From Bradyrhizobium centrolobii (GTDB lineage Bacteria > Pseudomonadota > Alphaproteobacteria > Rhizobiales > Xanthobacteraceae): DNA of 64,000 nt. The stretch spans positions 22,318-86,317 of the forward strand of contig NZ_LUUB01000061.1 in the NCBI RefSeq assembly GCF_001641635.1. Direction: 5' to 3'. The notes below the pieces were generated by a model. It was not told the DNA's origin. It did no database searches and saw nothing but the letters and a program-made list of their open reading frames with translations. Positions 7,845-16,808 of the stretch are shown in pieces. Made by a program: the position numbers and the translations under genes. The stretch's first letter is position 1. Every line of letters starts with the position of its first letter.

Positions 7845-9467
7845 ATGCATCGTGAGACCACCGGCACCCTGATCGCTCAGTCCCTGATCAATCACGGGGT
7901 CGATACCATCTTCGGTATCCCGGGTGCGCACATGTATGACTTCAACGACGCGCTCTACGAGCAGCGGCACAGGCTGCGCTTCATCCACACCCGTCACGAA
8001 CAGGGCGCAGGCTATATGGCCTACGGCTACGCCAAGTCGACTGGAAAGCCCGGCGTCTACACCGTCGTGCCCGGCCCCGGCGTCCTGAACTCCGGCGCCG
8101 CATTGTGCACCGCCTATGGCGCGAACGCGCCGGTCCTTTGCGTCACCGGCAACATCATGTCCGAGCTGATCGGCCGCGGACGGGGGCAACTTCACGAACT
8201 GCCCGATCAGCTCGCGACTCTGCGCGGACTGACCAAAGCGGCTGCACGCATCAATCATCCGAGTGAGACGGGCGATGTGATGTCCGCCCTGTTCACGCAG
8301 ATGCTGAGTGGACGGCAAGGCCCGGTGGCGGTCGAAGCGCCCTGGGACGTGTTTGGCAAAGCAGGCAGTTGCGCCAACGCCGGTCAAATCGGACGCGCGC
8401 TGCAGGCGCCCCAGCCTGATCCGGATGAGATCAAGAAAGCTGCCGCCATAATCGCCGCGGCGAAGACTCCGCTCATCATGGTCGGGGGCGGTTCCGTCAA
8501 TGCCGGCCGAGAGGTGCGAGAACTTGCAGAACGGCTGCAGGCTCCGGTCACGGCCCATCGCTCCGGCAAGGGTATTGTGCCGGACGACGATTCGTTCTCG
8601 CTCGATTTCGTGGCCGCTCGCGACTACTGGAAAACCGCGGACGTGTTGATCGGCATCGGCAGCCGGCTCGAACTCCAGTACATGCGCTGGCGCTGGATGC
8701 CCAAGGGCATCAAGGTCATCCGCATCGACATCGATCCGACCGAGATGGTGAGGTTGAAGCCGGACGTCGGCATCGTCGCCAGCGCGATCGACGGAACGCG
8801 GGCGCTTATCGACGCGCTGAAGGCGACCGCCCCGCCGTCGCGGCGCGATGAGCTGCTTCAGCTCAAGGCCGCGGCTCGCACCGCCATCGCCGACGTGCAG
8901 CCCCAAATGGCCTATCTCGATGCAATCCGCGCGAGCCTGCCGCGAGATGGCTTTTTCGTCGAGGAGGTCAGCCAGATGGGTTTCACGGGCCGATTTGGCT
9001 TTCCCGTATATGCCCCACGGCAATACGTGACGTGCGGCTATCAGGACAATCTTGGGTTCGGCTACAACACTGCGCTCGGCGTGAAAGTCGCGAATCCGGA
9101 CAAGCCCGTCGTGTCCGTTTCCGGCGACGGAGGCTTTCTGTTCGGCCTCCAAGAGCTGGCCACAGCCGTGCATCACCGCATCAACGTCGTGGCGATCGTC
9201 TTCAACAACTCCGCATACGGCAACGTCCTTCGCGATCAACGGCGGGCCTATCAGGGTCGCTATATCGGATCGGACCTGACCAATCCCGACTTCGTTCGCC
9301 TCGCCGAATCCTTCGGCCTGAAGGGCTACCGCGCGTCCTCGCCTGCTGCATTGAAGAAGACCCTGGACGAAGCGCTCGCCCTGGATGCGCCGAGCCTGAT
9401 CGAGGTCCCCGTGGAGAAGGGATCCGAAGCTAGTCCCTGGCCTTTCATCCACCCGCCCGCTTCCTGA
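7845..9467 (+). CDS. ThDP-dependent 2-oxoacid decarboxylase / acetolactate synthase-like enzyme
   Basis: 540-residue thiamine-diphosphate enzyme with the three usual domains: pyrimidine-binding domain with the activating Glu at HEQGAGYMAYGYA (Glu52), central domain around 190-330, and the cofactor domain with GDGGFLFGLQE near 427 ending at FNNSAYGN about 27 residues later. The family includes acetolactate synthase, benzoylformate decarboxylase and phenylpyruvate/indolepyruvate decarboxylases; sequence alone does not decide. No small regulatory subunit is nearby, which argues against acetolactate synthase. Placed between an organic-anion carrier and two aldehyde dehydrogenases, it is best read as decarboxylating an aromatic 2-oxoacid to an aldehyde. 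AGAGAG lies ahead of the ATG. Confidence 0.85.
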   Translation: MHRETTGTLIAQSLINHGVDTIFGIPGAHMYDFNDALYEQRHRLRFIHTRHEQGAGYMAYGYAKSTGKPGVYTVVPGPGVLNSGAALCTAYGANAPVLCVTGNIMSELIGRGRGQLHELPDQLATLRGLTKAAARINHPSETGDVMSALFTQMLSGRQGPVAVEAPWDVFGKAGSCANAGQIGRALQAPQPDPDEIKKAAAIIAAAKTPLIMVGGGSVNAGREVRELAERLQAPVTAHRSGKGIVPDDDSFSLDFVAARDYWKTADVLIGIGSRLELQYMRWRWMPKGIKVIRIDIDPTEMVRLKPDVGIVASAIDGTRALIDALKATAPPSRRDELLQLKAAARTAIADVQPQMAYLDAIRASLPRDGFFVEEVSQMGFTGRFGFPVYAPRQYVTCGYQDNLGFGYNTALGVKVANPDKPVVSVSGDGGFLFGLQELATAVHHRINVVAIVFNNSAYGNVLRDQRRAYQGRYIGSDLTNPDFVRLAESFGLKGYRASSPAALKKTLDEALALDAPSLIEVPVEKGSEASPWPFIHPPAS

Positions 9468-9497
9468 GACAGCGATACCGATCACGAGGACATACCC

Positions 9498-11009
9498 ATG
9501 ACCGCACATGTTCGTTCTTCTTCCGAGCTACCCGTAAGCGAGGCGACCCGGACTTTCCTCGCTGCCGAACACAAGATGACGATCGGCGGCCGCGACGTTG
9601 CGGCTGCCAGCGGCGCGACGATCCCGGTGTACGACCCTGCCGCGGGCGGCACCATTGCCGCCGTGCCCGCGGGCGGCAAGGCCGAGGTCGATGCAGCCGT
9701 TCAAGAAGCGCGAAAGGCCCTGAGCGGCCCCTGGTCGAAGCTGCGGCCCGCCGATCGCGAACGACTGTTGCTGAAGCTCGCCGATGCGCCCGAGGCAGAC
9801 GGCACCCTTCTTGCCGAGCTCGAGACCGCCAACAACGGCCAGTCAATCGGGATCGCAAGAGCCATCGAGGTCGGCGCGTCCGCCGAACATCTACGCTACA
9901 TGGCAGGATGGGCCACCAAAGTTTATGGACAGACCCTCGACGTATCGATCGCGGTTCCCCCCGGGACGCGCTACCGCGCCATGACCCGCAAGGAGCCGGT
10001 CGGCGTGGTCGGCGCCATCGTCCCCTGGAATTTCCCGCTGTCGATGGCGATCTGGAAGATCGCCCCCGCGCTCGCGGCCGGTTGCACCATCGTGCTGAAG
10101 CCCGCGGAGGAGACTCCGCTCACCGCGCTTCGGCTCGGCCAGATCATCCGCGAGGTCGGCTTTCCGGAAGGCGTGGTCAACGTCGTGACCGGGTACGGTC
10201 ACGAAGCCGGCGCGGCGCTCGCATCGCATCCCGGCATCGACAAGGTCGCCTTTACCGGGTCGACCGAAGTCGGCAAGATCATCGGACGTGCTGCGGTCGA
10301 CAACATGACCCGCTTCTCGCTCGAACTCGGCGGCAAGTCGCCGATGGTGATGTTCGATGACATGAATCCGGGCCTGATCGGCACGGCCGCAGCGATCGGC
10401 GTCTATTTCAATCAGGGGCAGGTTTGCACCTGCGGCTCTCGCGTGCTGGTGCAGAAGAGCATCTACGACAAGGTGGCGGAGGCTTTCGTCGGCGTCGCCA
10501 ACACTCTCAAGATCGGCTCCGGCTTCGATCTCGCCAACCAGATCAATCCTCTCGTATCGAAAAAGCAGCAATCGCGCGTTCTTGGCTTGATCGAGAAGGG
10601 CGTTTCGGAGGGTGCCCGCGTGGCGGCGGGCGGCGCAGCCACGGACGGCAATGGCTTCTTCGTCAAGCCGACCGTGATCCTCGGCGCCAAGCCCGACAAT
10701 ATTCTCGTACGCGAAGAGATCTTCGGACCTGTCGCTACGCTGATGCCGTTCGACGACATGGACGACGCGATCCGCCAGGCGAACGACACCGTCTATGGGC
10801 TCTCGGCGTCGGTCTGGTCGCGGGATATCAACCGTTGCTTCTCCTTCGCCGACGCGGTCAAGGCAGGCACGGTCTGGGTCAACATGCACAACGTCGTCGA
10901 CCCCAACATGCCCTTTGGCGGCTTCAAGCAATCAGGCATCGGTCGCGAACACGGCGCAACCGCCGTCGACAACTATCTGGAGACGAAAACGATCTGCGTT
11001 GCGCTCTAG
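9498..11009 (+). CDS. Aldehyde dehydrogenase (family 1-like)
   Basis: 503-residue NAD(P)-dependent aldehyde dehydrogenase. Motifs in order: VVGAIVPWNFPLSMAIWKIA (cofactor pocket), VAFTGSTEVGK, the general-base Glu in FSLELGGKSP (about 276) and the catalytic Cys in NQGQVCTCGSR (about 309). A C-terminal PFGGFKQSGIGRE element is also present. GAGGA precedes the ATG. Right after the ThDP decarboxylase, it would oxidise the resulting aldehyde to an acid, for example an arylacetaldehyde to an arylacetate. This substrate is inferred from gene order. It resembles betaine-/phenylacetaldehyde-dehydrogenase-type enzymes. Confidence 0.9.
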   Translation: MTAHVRSSSELPVSEATRTFLAAEHKMTIGGRDVAAASGATIPVYDPAAGGTIAAVPAGGKAEVDAAVQEARKALSGPWSKLRPADRERLLLKLADAPEADGTLLAELETANNGQSIGIARAIEVGASAEHLRYMAGWATKVYGQTLDVSIAVPPGTRYRAMTRKEPVGVVGAIVPWNFPLSMAIWKIAPALAAGCTIVLKPAEETPLTALRLGQIIREVGFPEGVVNVVTGYGHEAGAALASHPGIDKVAFTGSTEVGKIIGRAAVDNMTRFSLELGGKSPMVMFDDMNPGLIGTAAAIGVYFNQGQVCTCGSRVLVQKSIYDKVAEAFVGVANTLKIGSGFDLANQINPLVSKKQQSRVLGLIEKGVSEGARVAAGGAATDGNGFFVKPTVILGAKPDNILVREEIFGPVATLMPFDDMDDAIRQANDTVYGLSASVWSRDINRCFSFADAVKAGTVWVNMHNVVDPNMPFGGFKQSGIGREHGATAVDNYLETKTICVAL

Positions 11010-11050
11010 CTGCGCGACAACCGGCCGAATGGATCAACAGCGAGGACGGC

Positions 11051-12592
11051 ATGCCTGACAAGTCTGCGAACAGTCTCGACGCCAATCAGGAACGAGCATC
11101 CGGTTACCTGGCGCGTTTCCAGGACAATACCGTTCCGCACCTCATTGCGGGCCAGCGGACGTTGTCGGTCTCGGGCGCCACGTTCGACACCATCGATCCC
11201 GTCACCAACGAAAAGCAATGCGCGGTCGCATCGGGCGATGCGGCCGATGTCGACAAAGCCTGTGATGCGGCTGCAAAAGCGTTCAGGACATGGCGTAGCG
11301 TCTCCGGCGCAAAGCGGCGCGAGATTCTCCACGCCATCGCGGACGCCATCGAAGCGCGATCCGACGAGATTGCGCTGGTGGAGAGTTCGGATACCGGTCA
11401 GCCTATCCGTTACATGGCAAAGGCCGCGCTACGCGGTGCGGAAAACTTTCGCTTCTATGCCGACCGTGCGCCGGGCGCAGCACACGGTCTCTCGCTTCCC
11501 GATACTGATCACATCAACTACACGATGCGGCAGCCCATCGGTCCGGTCGGAGTCATCACGCCCTGGAATACGCCGTTCATGCTATCGACCTGGAAGATCG
11601 CGCCAGCGCTCGCAGCGGGCTGCACGGTCGTCCATAAACCAGCGGAGTGGAGCCCCCTTTCCGCGGTGATCCTCACCGAGATCATGGATCAGGTCATTCA
11701 GGCTCACGGTGGGCCCGCAGGGGTCGTCAATCTCGTGCATGGCATGGGCGAGAGCGCCGGCAAGAGCCTGACCGAACATCCCGAGATCAAGGCTGTGGCG
11801 TTCGTCGGAGAGACCACGACCGGCTCGCATATCATGCGGCAAGGAGCCGCTACGCTGAAGCGCGTTCATTTCGAACTCGGCGGGAAGAATCCGGTCATTG
11901 TCTTCGAGGATGCAGACCAGGACCGCGCACTCGATGCGGTTCTCTTCATGATCTACTCGCTCAACGGCGAGCGTTGCACGTCGTCCTCACGCGCGCTGGT
12001 GCAGGAGGGCATCTACAGGGAATTCGCGGCCATGGCGGCAAAGCGCGTTGCAAACCTGAAGGTTGGACATCCGCTCGACCCTGCGACCGAGATCGGCCCC
12101 CTCATACACCCGCGTCACACCGAAAAGGTCCTGAGCTATCCGGCTTTCGCTCGCGACGCGGGGGCAACGGTCGCCGTCGGCGGCGAGCGCGCACTCGGCG
12201 GCCAGGGTAATTATGTCCAACCGACCCTCTTCACCGGGGCCAGGAACGACATGCGGATTGCACAGGAGGAAATCTTCGGTCCGGTGCTGACGATGATCCC
12301 CTTCAAGGACGAAGCCGATGCCGTGCGGATCTCGAACGATGTGCGTTATGGCCTGACCGGCTACATCTGGACCCGCGACGTCGGTCGTGCACACCGCATC
12401 GCGCGAGACATCGACGCCGGCATGATCTGGGTGAACTCCGAGAATGTCCGCCATCTGCCGACGCCGTTCGGCGGCGTCAAGCAATCGGGCATCGGCCGCG
12501 ATGGCGGCGACTATTCCTTCGACTTCTACATGGAAACCAAGAACATCGCGATCGCTTATGACGGTCACAAGATCCCGCGCATCGGGCTCTGA
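11051..12592 (+). CDS. Aldehyde dehydrogenase, HpaE-like (carboxymethyl-hydroxymuconate semialdehyde dehydrogenase)
   Basis: 513-residue aldehyde dehydrogenase. The cofactor pocket is VGVITPWNTPFMLSTWKIAP, the base Glu lies in HFELGGKNP (about 274) and the nucleophile in NGERCTSSSRALV (about 307). The last 20 residues carry FYMETKNIAIAYDGHKIPR, typical of HpaE-type and related muconic-semialdehyde dehydrogenases. The frame is open far upstream, but the ATG at 11051 with GAGGA ahead starts the homologous part. Lying directly before the extradiol dioxygenase, it would oxidise the ring-cleavage semialdehyde to a dicarboxylate. About a third of residues look identical to the preceding dehydrogenase, so the two are distinct enzymes. 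Confidence 0.88.
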   Translation: MPDKSANSLDANQERASGYLARFQDNTVPHLIAGQRTLSVSGATFDTIDPVTNEKQCAVASGDAADVDKACDAAAKAFRTWRSVSGAKRREILHAIADAIEARSDEIALVESSDTGQPIRYMAKAALRGAENFRFYADRAPGAAHGLSLPDTDHINYTMRQPIGPVGVITPWNTPFMLSTWKIAPALAAGCTVVHKPAEWSPLSAVILTEIMDQVIQAHGGPAGVVNLVHGMGESAGKSLTEHPEIKAVAFVGETTTGSHIMRQGAATLKRVHFELGGKNPVIVFEDADQDRALDAVLFMIYSLNGERCTSSSRALVQEGIYREFAAMAAKRVANLKVGHPLDPATEIGPLIHPRHTEKVLSYPAFARDAGATVAVGGERALGGQGNYVQPTLFTGARNDMRIAQEEIFGPVLTMIPFKDEADAVRISNDVRYGLTGYIWTRDVGRAHRIARDIDAGMIWVNSENVRHLPTPFGGVKQSGIGRDGGDYSFDFYMETKNIAIAYDGHKIPRIGL

Positions 12593-12614
12593 CCCAGAAC
12601 TTCGGAGCAAAGAC

Positions 12615-13595
12615 ATGTCGATTCCCGCCAGTGTTCTGTATCCACCGTTCAACATTGTCCGGCTGAGCCACATCGTGCTGACCGTCACGGATATCAAGGT
12701 CTCCCGCGCCTTCTATGCCGATGTGCTGGGCCTGCAAGTGACCGCGGAGGATGACAAGAGAGTCTATCTGCGCGCGCTCGAAGAGCGAGGACACCATTGC
12801 ATCGTCCTCGAGCAGGGTGACCATGGCGTTGCCAATGAACTCGGTTTCAAGGTCTTCGACGAGGAGCATCTCGATCGGGCGGCAAAGCATTTCGAGACGC
12901 AAGGCCTGCCGGTGCAGTGGGTGGATGCCCCGCATCAGGGACGTACCTTCCGTACCCGCGATCCACTGGGTATCCCGCTCGAGTTCTACGCCCGGATGGA
13001 CCGGCTTCCGCCGATCCACCAGAAGTACGCGCTCTACAAGGGCGTCAAGCCGCTTCGCATCGATCACTTCAACTGCTTCTCGCCGGACGTGCGGGCCTCC
13101 GTCGCGTTCTACAATTCGCTCGGCTTCAGGGTCACAGAATACACCGATACCGAAGACGGGTCGGAACTCTGGGCCGCCTGGATGCATCGCAAGGGCGGCG
13201 TGCACGATATCGCCTTCACAAACGGCCTCGGTCCCCGCCTTCACCACGTCGCCTTCTGGGTGCCGACGCCGCTCAACATCATCGACCTGCTCGATTTGAT
13301 GTCGACAACAGGCTACGTCGGCAACATCGAACGAGGCCCGGGCCGCCACGGCATCTCCAATGCCTTCTTTCTTTACATCCGCGACCCGGACGGACATCGC
13401 ATCGAAATCTATTGCTCCGATTACCAGACCGTGGACCCCGACCTTGAGCCGATCCGCTGGGATCTGAAGGACCCGCAACGTCAGACCTTGTGGGGCGCAC
13501 CGGCGCCGCGATCCTGGTTCGAAGAAGGCTCGAACTTCAGAGGTACCGAACTGCGCGTCTCCAAGCTGAAATCGACCCCGATCGTCGCACCGTAG
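12615..13595 (+). CDS. hpaD: Extradiol dioxygenase, homoprotocatechuate 2,3-dioxygenase type
   Basis: 326-residue vicinal-oxygen-chelate (type I) extradiol dioxygenase. Two VOC modules: the first begins RLSHIVLTVTDIKVSRAFYA, the second LRIDHFNCFSPDVRASVAFY. Metal ligands are His in DHFNC (about 151), His in LHHVAFW (about 209) and Glu in HRIEIYC (about 263), close to the positions known for homoprotocatechuate dioxygenase of Brevibacterium fuscum (155, 214, 267). The tail DPDLEPIRWDL...RQTLWGAPAPRSWFEEGS is the signature end of that enzyme group. It should open the ring of 3,4-dihydroxyphenylacetate or a close analogue next to the hydroxyls. GGAGC precedes the ATG. The exact substrate is inferred. 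Confidence 0.9.
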   Translation: MSIPASVLYPPFNIVRLSHIVLTVTDIKVSRAFYADVLGLQVTAEDDKRVYLRALEERGHHCIVLEQGDHGVANELGFKVFDEEHLDRAAKHFETQGLPVQWVDAPHQGRTFRTRDPLGIPLEFYARMDRLPPIHQKYALYKGVKPLRIDHFNCFSPDVRASVAFYNSLGFRVTEYTDTEDGSELWAAWMHRKGGVHDIAFTNGLGPRLHHVAFWVPTPLNIIDLLDLMSTTGYVGNIERGPGRHGISNAFFLYIRDPDGHRIEIYCSDYQTVDPDLEPIRWDLKDPQRQTLWGAPAPRSWFEEGSNFRGTELRVSKLKSTPIVAP

Positions 13596-13620
13596 CTTTG
13601 AGCCAGTCAGGGGCAGCACG

Positions 13621-14499
13621 ATGAGCCAACCGAAGCTTTGCACGTTCTTCGCCGAGGGCAAGGTGCGCTACGGTCTTGTCCGTCCTGGCGGCGTCGTTGA
13701 TCTCAGCGCTCGCCTTGATGCCCGCTGGCGCGGTCTGAAGGAGGCGATCGCAGACACGGTCCTGAACCAATTCGTGGAAGCGGGCGGGCGTCTACCCATT
13801 GATTTCTCGGATGGCGAATTCCGCTTCCTTCCCCCGATCCAGGCCCCGGAAAAGATCATTTGTGTCGGCGTCAACTATCCGGATCGAAACGAGGAGTACA
13901 GGGACGGCCAGGCGGCTCCCGGCAACCCTTCGCTGTTCGTCCGCTTCCTGCGCTCCTTCGTCGGGCATGACGTCCCGCTGACCCGCCCAAACGCTTCGCA
14001 TCAGTTCGACTACGAAGGCGAAATCGTCTTCGTCATCGGCAAGCCGGGACGCCACATCCCCGAATCCGACGCGCTGGGACACATTTCCGCGCTTTCGATC
14101 GCCAATGAGGGAACGATCCGGGATTGGGTTCGGCATGCCAAATTCAACGTGACCCAAGGCAAGAATTTCGACGGCACCGGGTCCATTGGACCCTGGATCA
14201 TCCCGTACACTTCGGAGGATCAACTTGCCGACGTCAGGCTCACCACGCGCGTCAACGGTGAAGTCCGCCAGGACGATCGCACCAGCCGGATGATCTTCAG
14301 CTTCCGGAAACTGATCAGCTACATCTCGACCTTTACGACCCTGGTTCCTGGCGACGTCATATTGTCTGGCACCCCGACCGGCGCGGGTGCGCGATTCGAC
14401 CCGCCGCGTTGGCTCGTGCCGGGCGACATTGTCGAGGTCGAGGCCGAGGGAATCGGTACGCTCCGGAACGGCATTGTCGATGAACTCAATCAGCCGTAG
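13621..14499 (+). CDS. Fumarylacetoacetate hydrolase family protein, HpaG-like
   Basis: 292-residue FAH-fold enzyme. Metal-binding acidic residues are in FDYEGEIVFVIG (about 128-139) and TQGKNFDGTGSIGPW, with CVGVNYPDRNEEY and ILSGTPTGAG as further family marks. In homoprotocatechuate pathways such a protein (HpaG) decarboxylates 5-oxo-pent-3-ene-1,2,5-tricarboxylate and isomerises the product. Here a single-length copy is seen rather than the two-domain enteric enzyme. AGGGG precedes the ATG. Last gene of the plus-strand operon, followed at once by a hairpin. Downstream hydratase (hpaH) and aldolase (hpaI) genes are not in the window. Confidence 0.86.
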   Translation: MSQPKLCTFFAEGKVRYGLVRPGGVVDLSARLDARWRGLKEAIADTVLNQFVEAGGRLPIDFSDGEFRFLPPIQAPEKIICVGVNYPDRNEEYRDGQAAPGNPSLFVRFLRSFVGHDVPLTRPNASHQFDYEGEIVFVIGKPGRHIPESDALGHISALSIANEGTIRDWVRHAKFNVTQGKNFDGTGSIGPWIIPYTSEDQLADVRLTTRVNGEVRQDDRTSRMIFSFRKLISYISTFTTLVPGDVILSGTPTGAGARFDPPRWLVPGDIVEVEAEGIGTLRNGIVDELNQP

Positions 14500-14519
14500 A
14501 TCGTGTCTATGGCACGATC
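14499..14519 (+). terminator. Hairpin at the end of the catabolic operon
   Basis: GATCGTG-tctatgg-CACGATC forms a perfect 7-bp stem that begins on the last base of the stop codon. There is no strong T-run, so termination is only plausible. Confidence 0.38.
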
Positions 14520-14560
14520 CATCCGTTTGCACCGATTTGGATCGGCTGATGCTCGCCCCC

Positions 14561-16654
14561 TCACGCCGTCCTCAGATCCCCGACAAACCGATCCACGTCG
14601 CTGCGAAGATCGCTTGAGAGTCTTGCCAACATCTCAGCCGCATCCAGGACTTCGCCGGCAGCCAATCCCGTGTCGGCCGCCGCTTCCGATACGCTTGCGA
14701 TATGACGCGAAACCTCCGTCGTACCCTCGGACGCCTGCTGGACGTTGCGCGCAATCTCCCGCGTGGCGGCCCCCTGCTCCTCGACCGCCGCGGCGATGGC
14801 TGCGGCGATCTGGCTTACCCGCTGAATCGTCTCGCTGATCGACTGGATCGCTCGGACCGCTGAACCGGTCGCATCCTGAATCGACGAGACCTGGCCGGTT
14901 ATTTCGTTCGTCGCATCCGCGGTTTGGCTGGCGAGATTCTTCACTTCGAGCGCGACCACGGCAAACCCTTTTCCGGTTTCACCTGCCTTCGCTGCCTCGA
15001 TCGTCGCATTGAGTGCCAACAGGTTGGTTTGCTTGGCGATCCCACTGATCAGCTCCACCACATCCCCGATTCTTTGTGCCGCGTCGGAGAGCGCCTTAAC
15101 CTCACGATTGGTCAGCTCGGCTTGCTCAGCTGCCGCACTGGCTGTTGCCGACGACTCCGTCACCTGCCTGTTGATCTCGCTGATCGACGCCGAAAGCTGC
15201 TCCGTTGCAGCCGCAACCGTCTGCACGTTGGCCGAAGCCTCCTGTGACACGTTGGCGACCGCAACCGCCTTCGAACGTCCATCCTCCTCAGTCGCCGACA
15301 TCGATCGCGCCGTAGCATTCAGCTCATTCGAAGCCGAGGCGAGCGTGTGCAGCGATTCGGTAACGGTGCTCTCGAATTTCTCGATCAATCCTTCCACCGC
15401 AATCCGCCGACGCTCCTTTACCTCCTGCTCCGCTTTCCTCTCCCGGGCAAGCCGGTCTCCTTCGATCATGCTGTCTCTGAACACGGCGACAGCGCGCGTC
15501 ATCTCGCCGACCTCATCGCCTCGATCCTGGCCCGCGAGCTGGATGCCGTAATCTCGCTTTGCAAGACCGCGCATCGCCACGGCAAGATTGCGAAGCGGAC
15601 CGGTAACCCGGAAATGAACCAGAGCGAAGCCGAACGCTGCGACGGCGACCGCCAACAGCATCATTCCCGCATCGGCGACGAGCCCCCACCTCGCCAAACT
15701 CATCTGTCGCTCGGCATGGGAAACCATTTCAGCCAATGCGACCGTGGCCACGTCGGAGCGCAGATCCTGGAGCGCCGATTCCAGCTTGGCTAGATCGGCA
15801 TACTTCACCTTGATCGGTTGCCCATTGTTCAGGGAATTGATGTAGTCCTTGTGCTGCTCAGCCATCGCAATCGCGTCAGGCCGTTTCCATCTTGCGATTG
15901 AATCGACGATCGCCGGCGGCGCGTCGGATCGGGATGCAGCTTCCAGCACATCGTTCCAGGCACGATCGGCTCGACCGACGTCTTCCGCTGCGCCGACGAT
16001 CTCGGTAACCGTCCACGGCTTTTCGGACGATGCCGCCGCCCCCATACGAATGATGACCTGCCCGGCCGCGTCGCGAGCCGCCCAGGCCGATCGCTTCATG
16101 CCGAGCAGATAATCGAGAACGGGATCGATGAGCCTGATACTTCCCTCGATCTTGTCGGTCAATTGGATAAGAGTATCGAGATAGGCCTGCGTCATTTGCG
16201 GGAATTGCTGCGCGAACGCCATCTCGCGCGAAGACTTTGGTTGGTGGATCGCAACGTCAGCTTTAGAGCGAAGCGTCGCCAGCGTTGCATGCGCAGCAAG
16301 CACCGCGCTCATCCGGGCGGTCAATCCGGGTTCTGAACTCCCGGCGAAGAGATCCTGCACTCTTTGATAGGCCGCTTCCGAGACCTCCCGATTGCTTGCG
16401 GCCCGCTTGTCCGCGGAAGCATCGGCCGTCCCTTCGGCGGCCAGCGCGGCCAGAATCGTCCCTCGCTCGCGGCGAAAACTCGAGACTGTCGCAAGCAGCT
16501 GCTCACTGACCGCCACCAGGCGCCCAACCCGCTGGGCGGAGTTGTTTCGGTTCAGGGCACCGCGAACCTCCATGGCGAGCTTGCCAATCAAAATGATCCC
16601 CAAAACGCTGATGACCAGACCAAGTATCGAGCGAATGGACAGTTTCGCGAGCAT
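14561..16654 (-). CDS. Methyl-accepting chemotaxis protein
   Basis: 697-residue chemoreceptor. TM1 lies at about 6-27 and TM2 at about 321-345, enclosing a large all-helical periplasmic sensor domain. The stretch SFRRERGTILAALAAEG near the start of that domain resembles the NIT (nitrate/nitrite sensing) domain pattern, though weakly. HAMP follows TM2 (RVTGPLRNLAVAMRGLAKRD). The signalling hairpin is clear near 540-565: KQTNLLALNATIEAAKAGE and GFAVVALEVKNLA. I chose ATG 16654 with AGGGG five bases ahead over an in-frame start nine codons earlier. Position between the ring-cleavage operon and the second CoA-transferase pair suggests sensing of the pathway substrate, which is inference. No CheW-binding pentapeptide tail was seen. 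Confidence 0.93.
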   Translation of the reverse strand: MLAKLSIRSILGLVISVLGIILIGKLAMEVRGALNRNNSAQRVGRLVAVSEQLLATVSSFRRERGTILAALAAEGTADASADKRAASNREVSEAAYQRVQDLFAGSSEPGLTARMSAVLAAHATLATLRSKADVAIHQPKSSREMAFAQQFPQMTQAYLDTLIQLTDKIEGSIRLIDPVLDYLLGMKRSAWAARDAAGQVIIRMGAAASSEKPWTVTEIVGAAEDVGRADRAWNDVLEAASRSDAPPAIVDSIARWKRPDAIAMAEQHKDYINSLNNGQPIKVKYADLAKLESALQDLRSDVATVALAEMVSHAERQMSLARWGLVADAGMMLLAVAVAAFGFALVHFRVTGPLRNLAVAMRGLAKRDYGIQLAGQDRGDEVGEMTRAVAVFRDSMIEGDRLARERKAEQEVKERRRIAVEGLIEKFESTVTESLHTLASASNELNATARSMSATEEDGRSKAVAVANVSQEASANVQTVAAATEQLSASISEINRQVTESSATASAAAEQAELTNREVKALSDAAQRIGDVVELISGIAKQTNLLALNATIEAAKAGETGKGFAVVALEVKNLASQTADATNEITGQVSSIQDATGSAVRAIQSISETIQRVSQIAAAIAAAVEEQGAATREIARNVQQASEGTTEVSRHIASVSEAAADTGLAAGEVLDAAEMLARLSSDLRSDVDRFVGDLRTA

Positions 16655-16808
16655 GTTGCCCCTGATTGCGAGAGTGACCAACCCACGCCAACGTGCACGA
16701 GGTTCTGGTTAGCGACGTGTTTCAGACCCAGGTATGAGCGAGCGAGAGCCCCACGCGCCGTTGGCTCCGGCGAGACCACCTGACCGATGCGATGCGGGTG
16801 TGGCTCTT

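Noticed and set aside
7020..9509. 829-codon open frame on the minus strand
   Set aside because: It lies antisense to the MFS and ThDP-enzyme genes, both with full family motifs. Long antisense frames are common in GC-rich DNA. Its peptide has no recognisable domain.
10424..11050. 209-codon N-terminal extension of the second aldehyde dehydrogenase
   Set aside because: It is a shifted frame through the first dehydrogenase; family homology and the ribosome-binding site begin at 11051.
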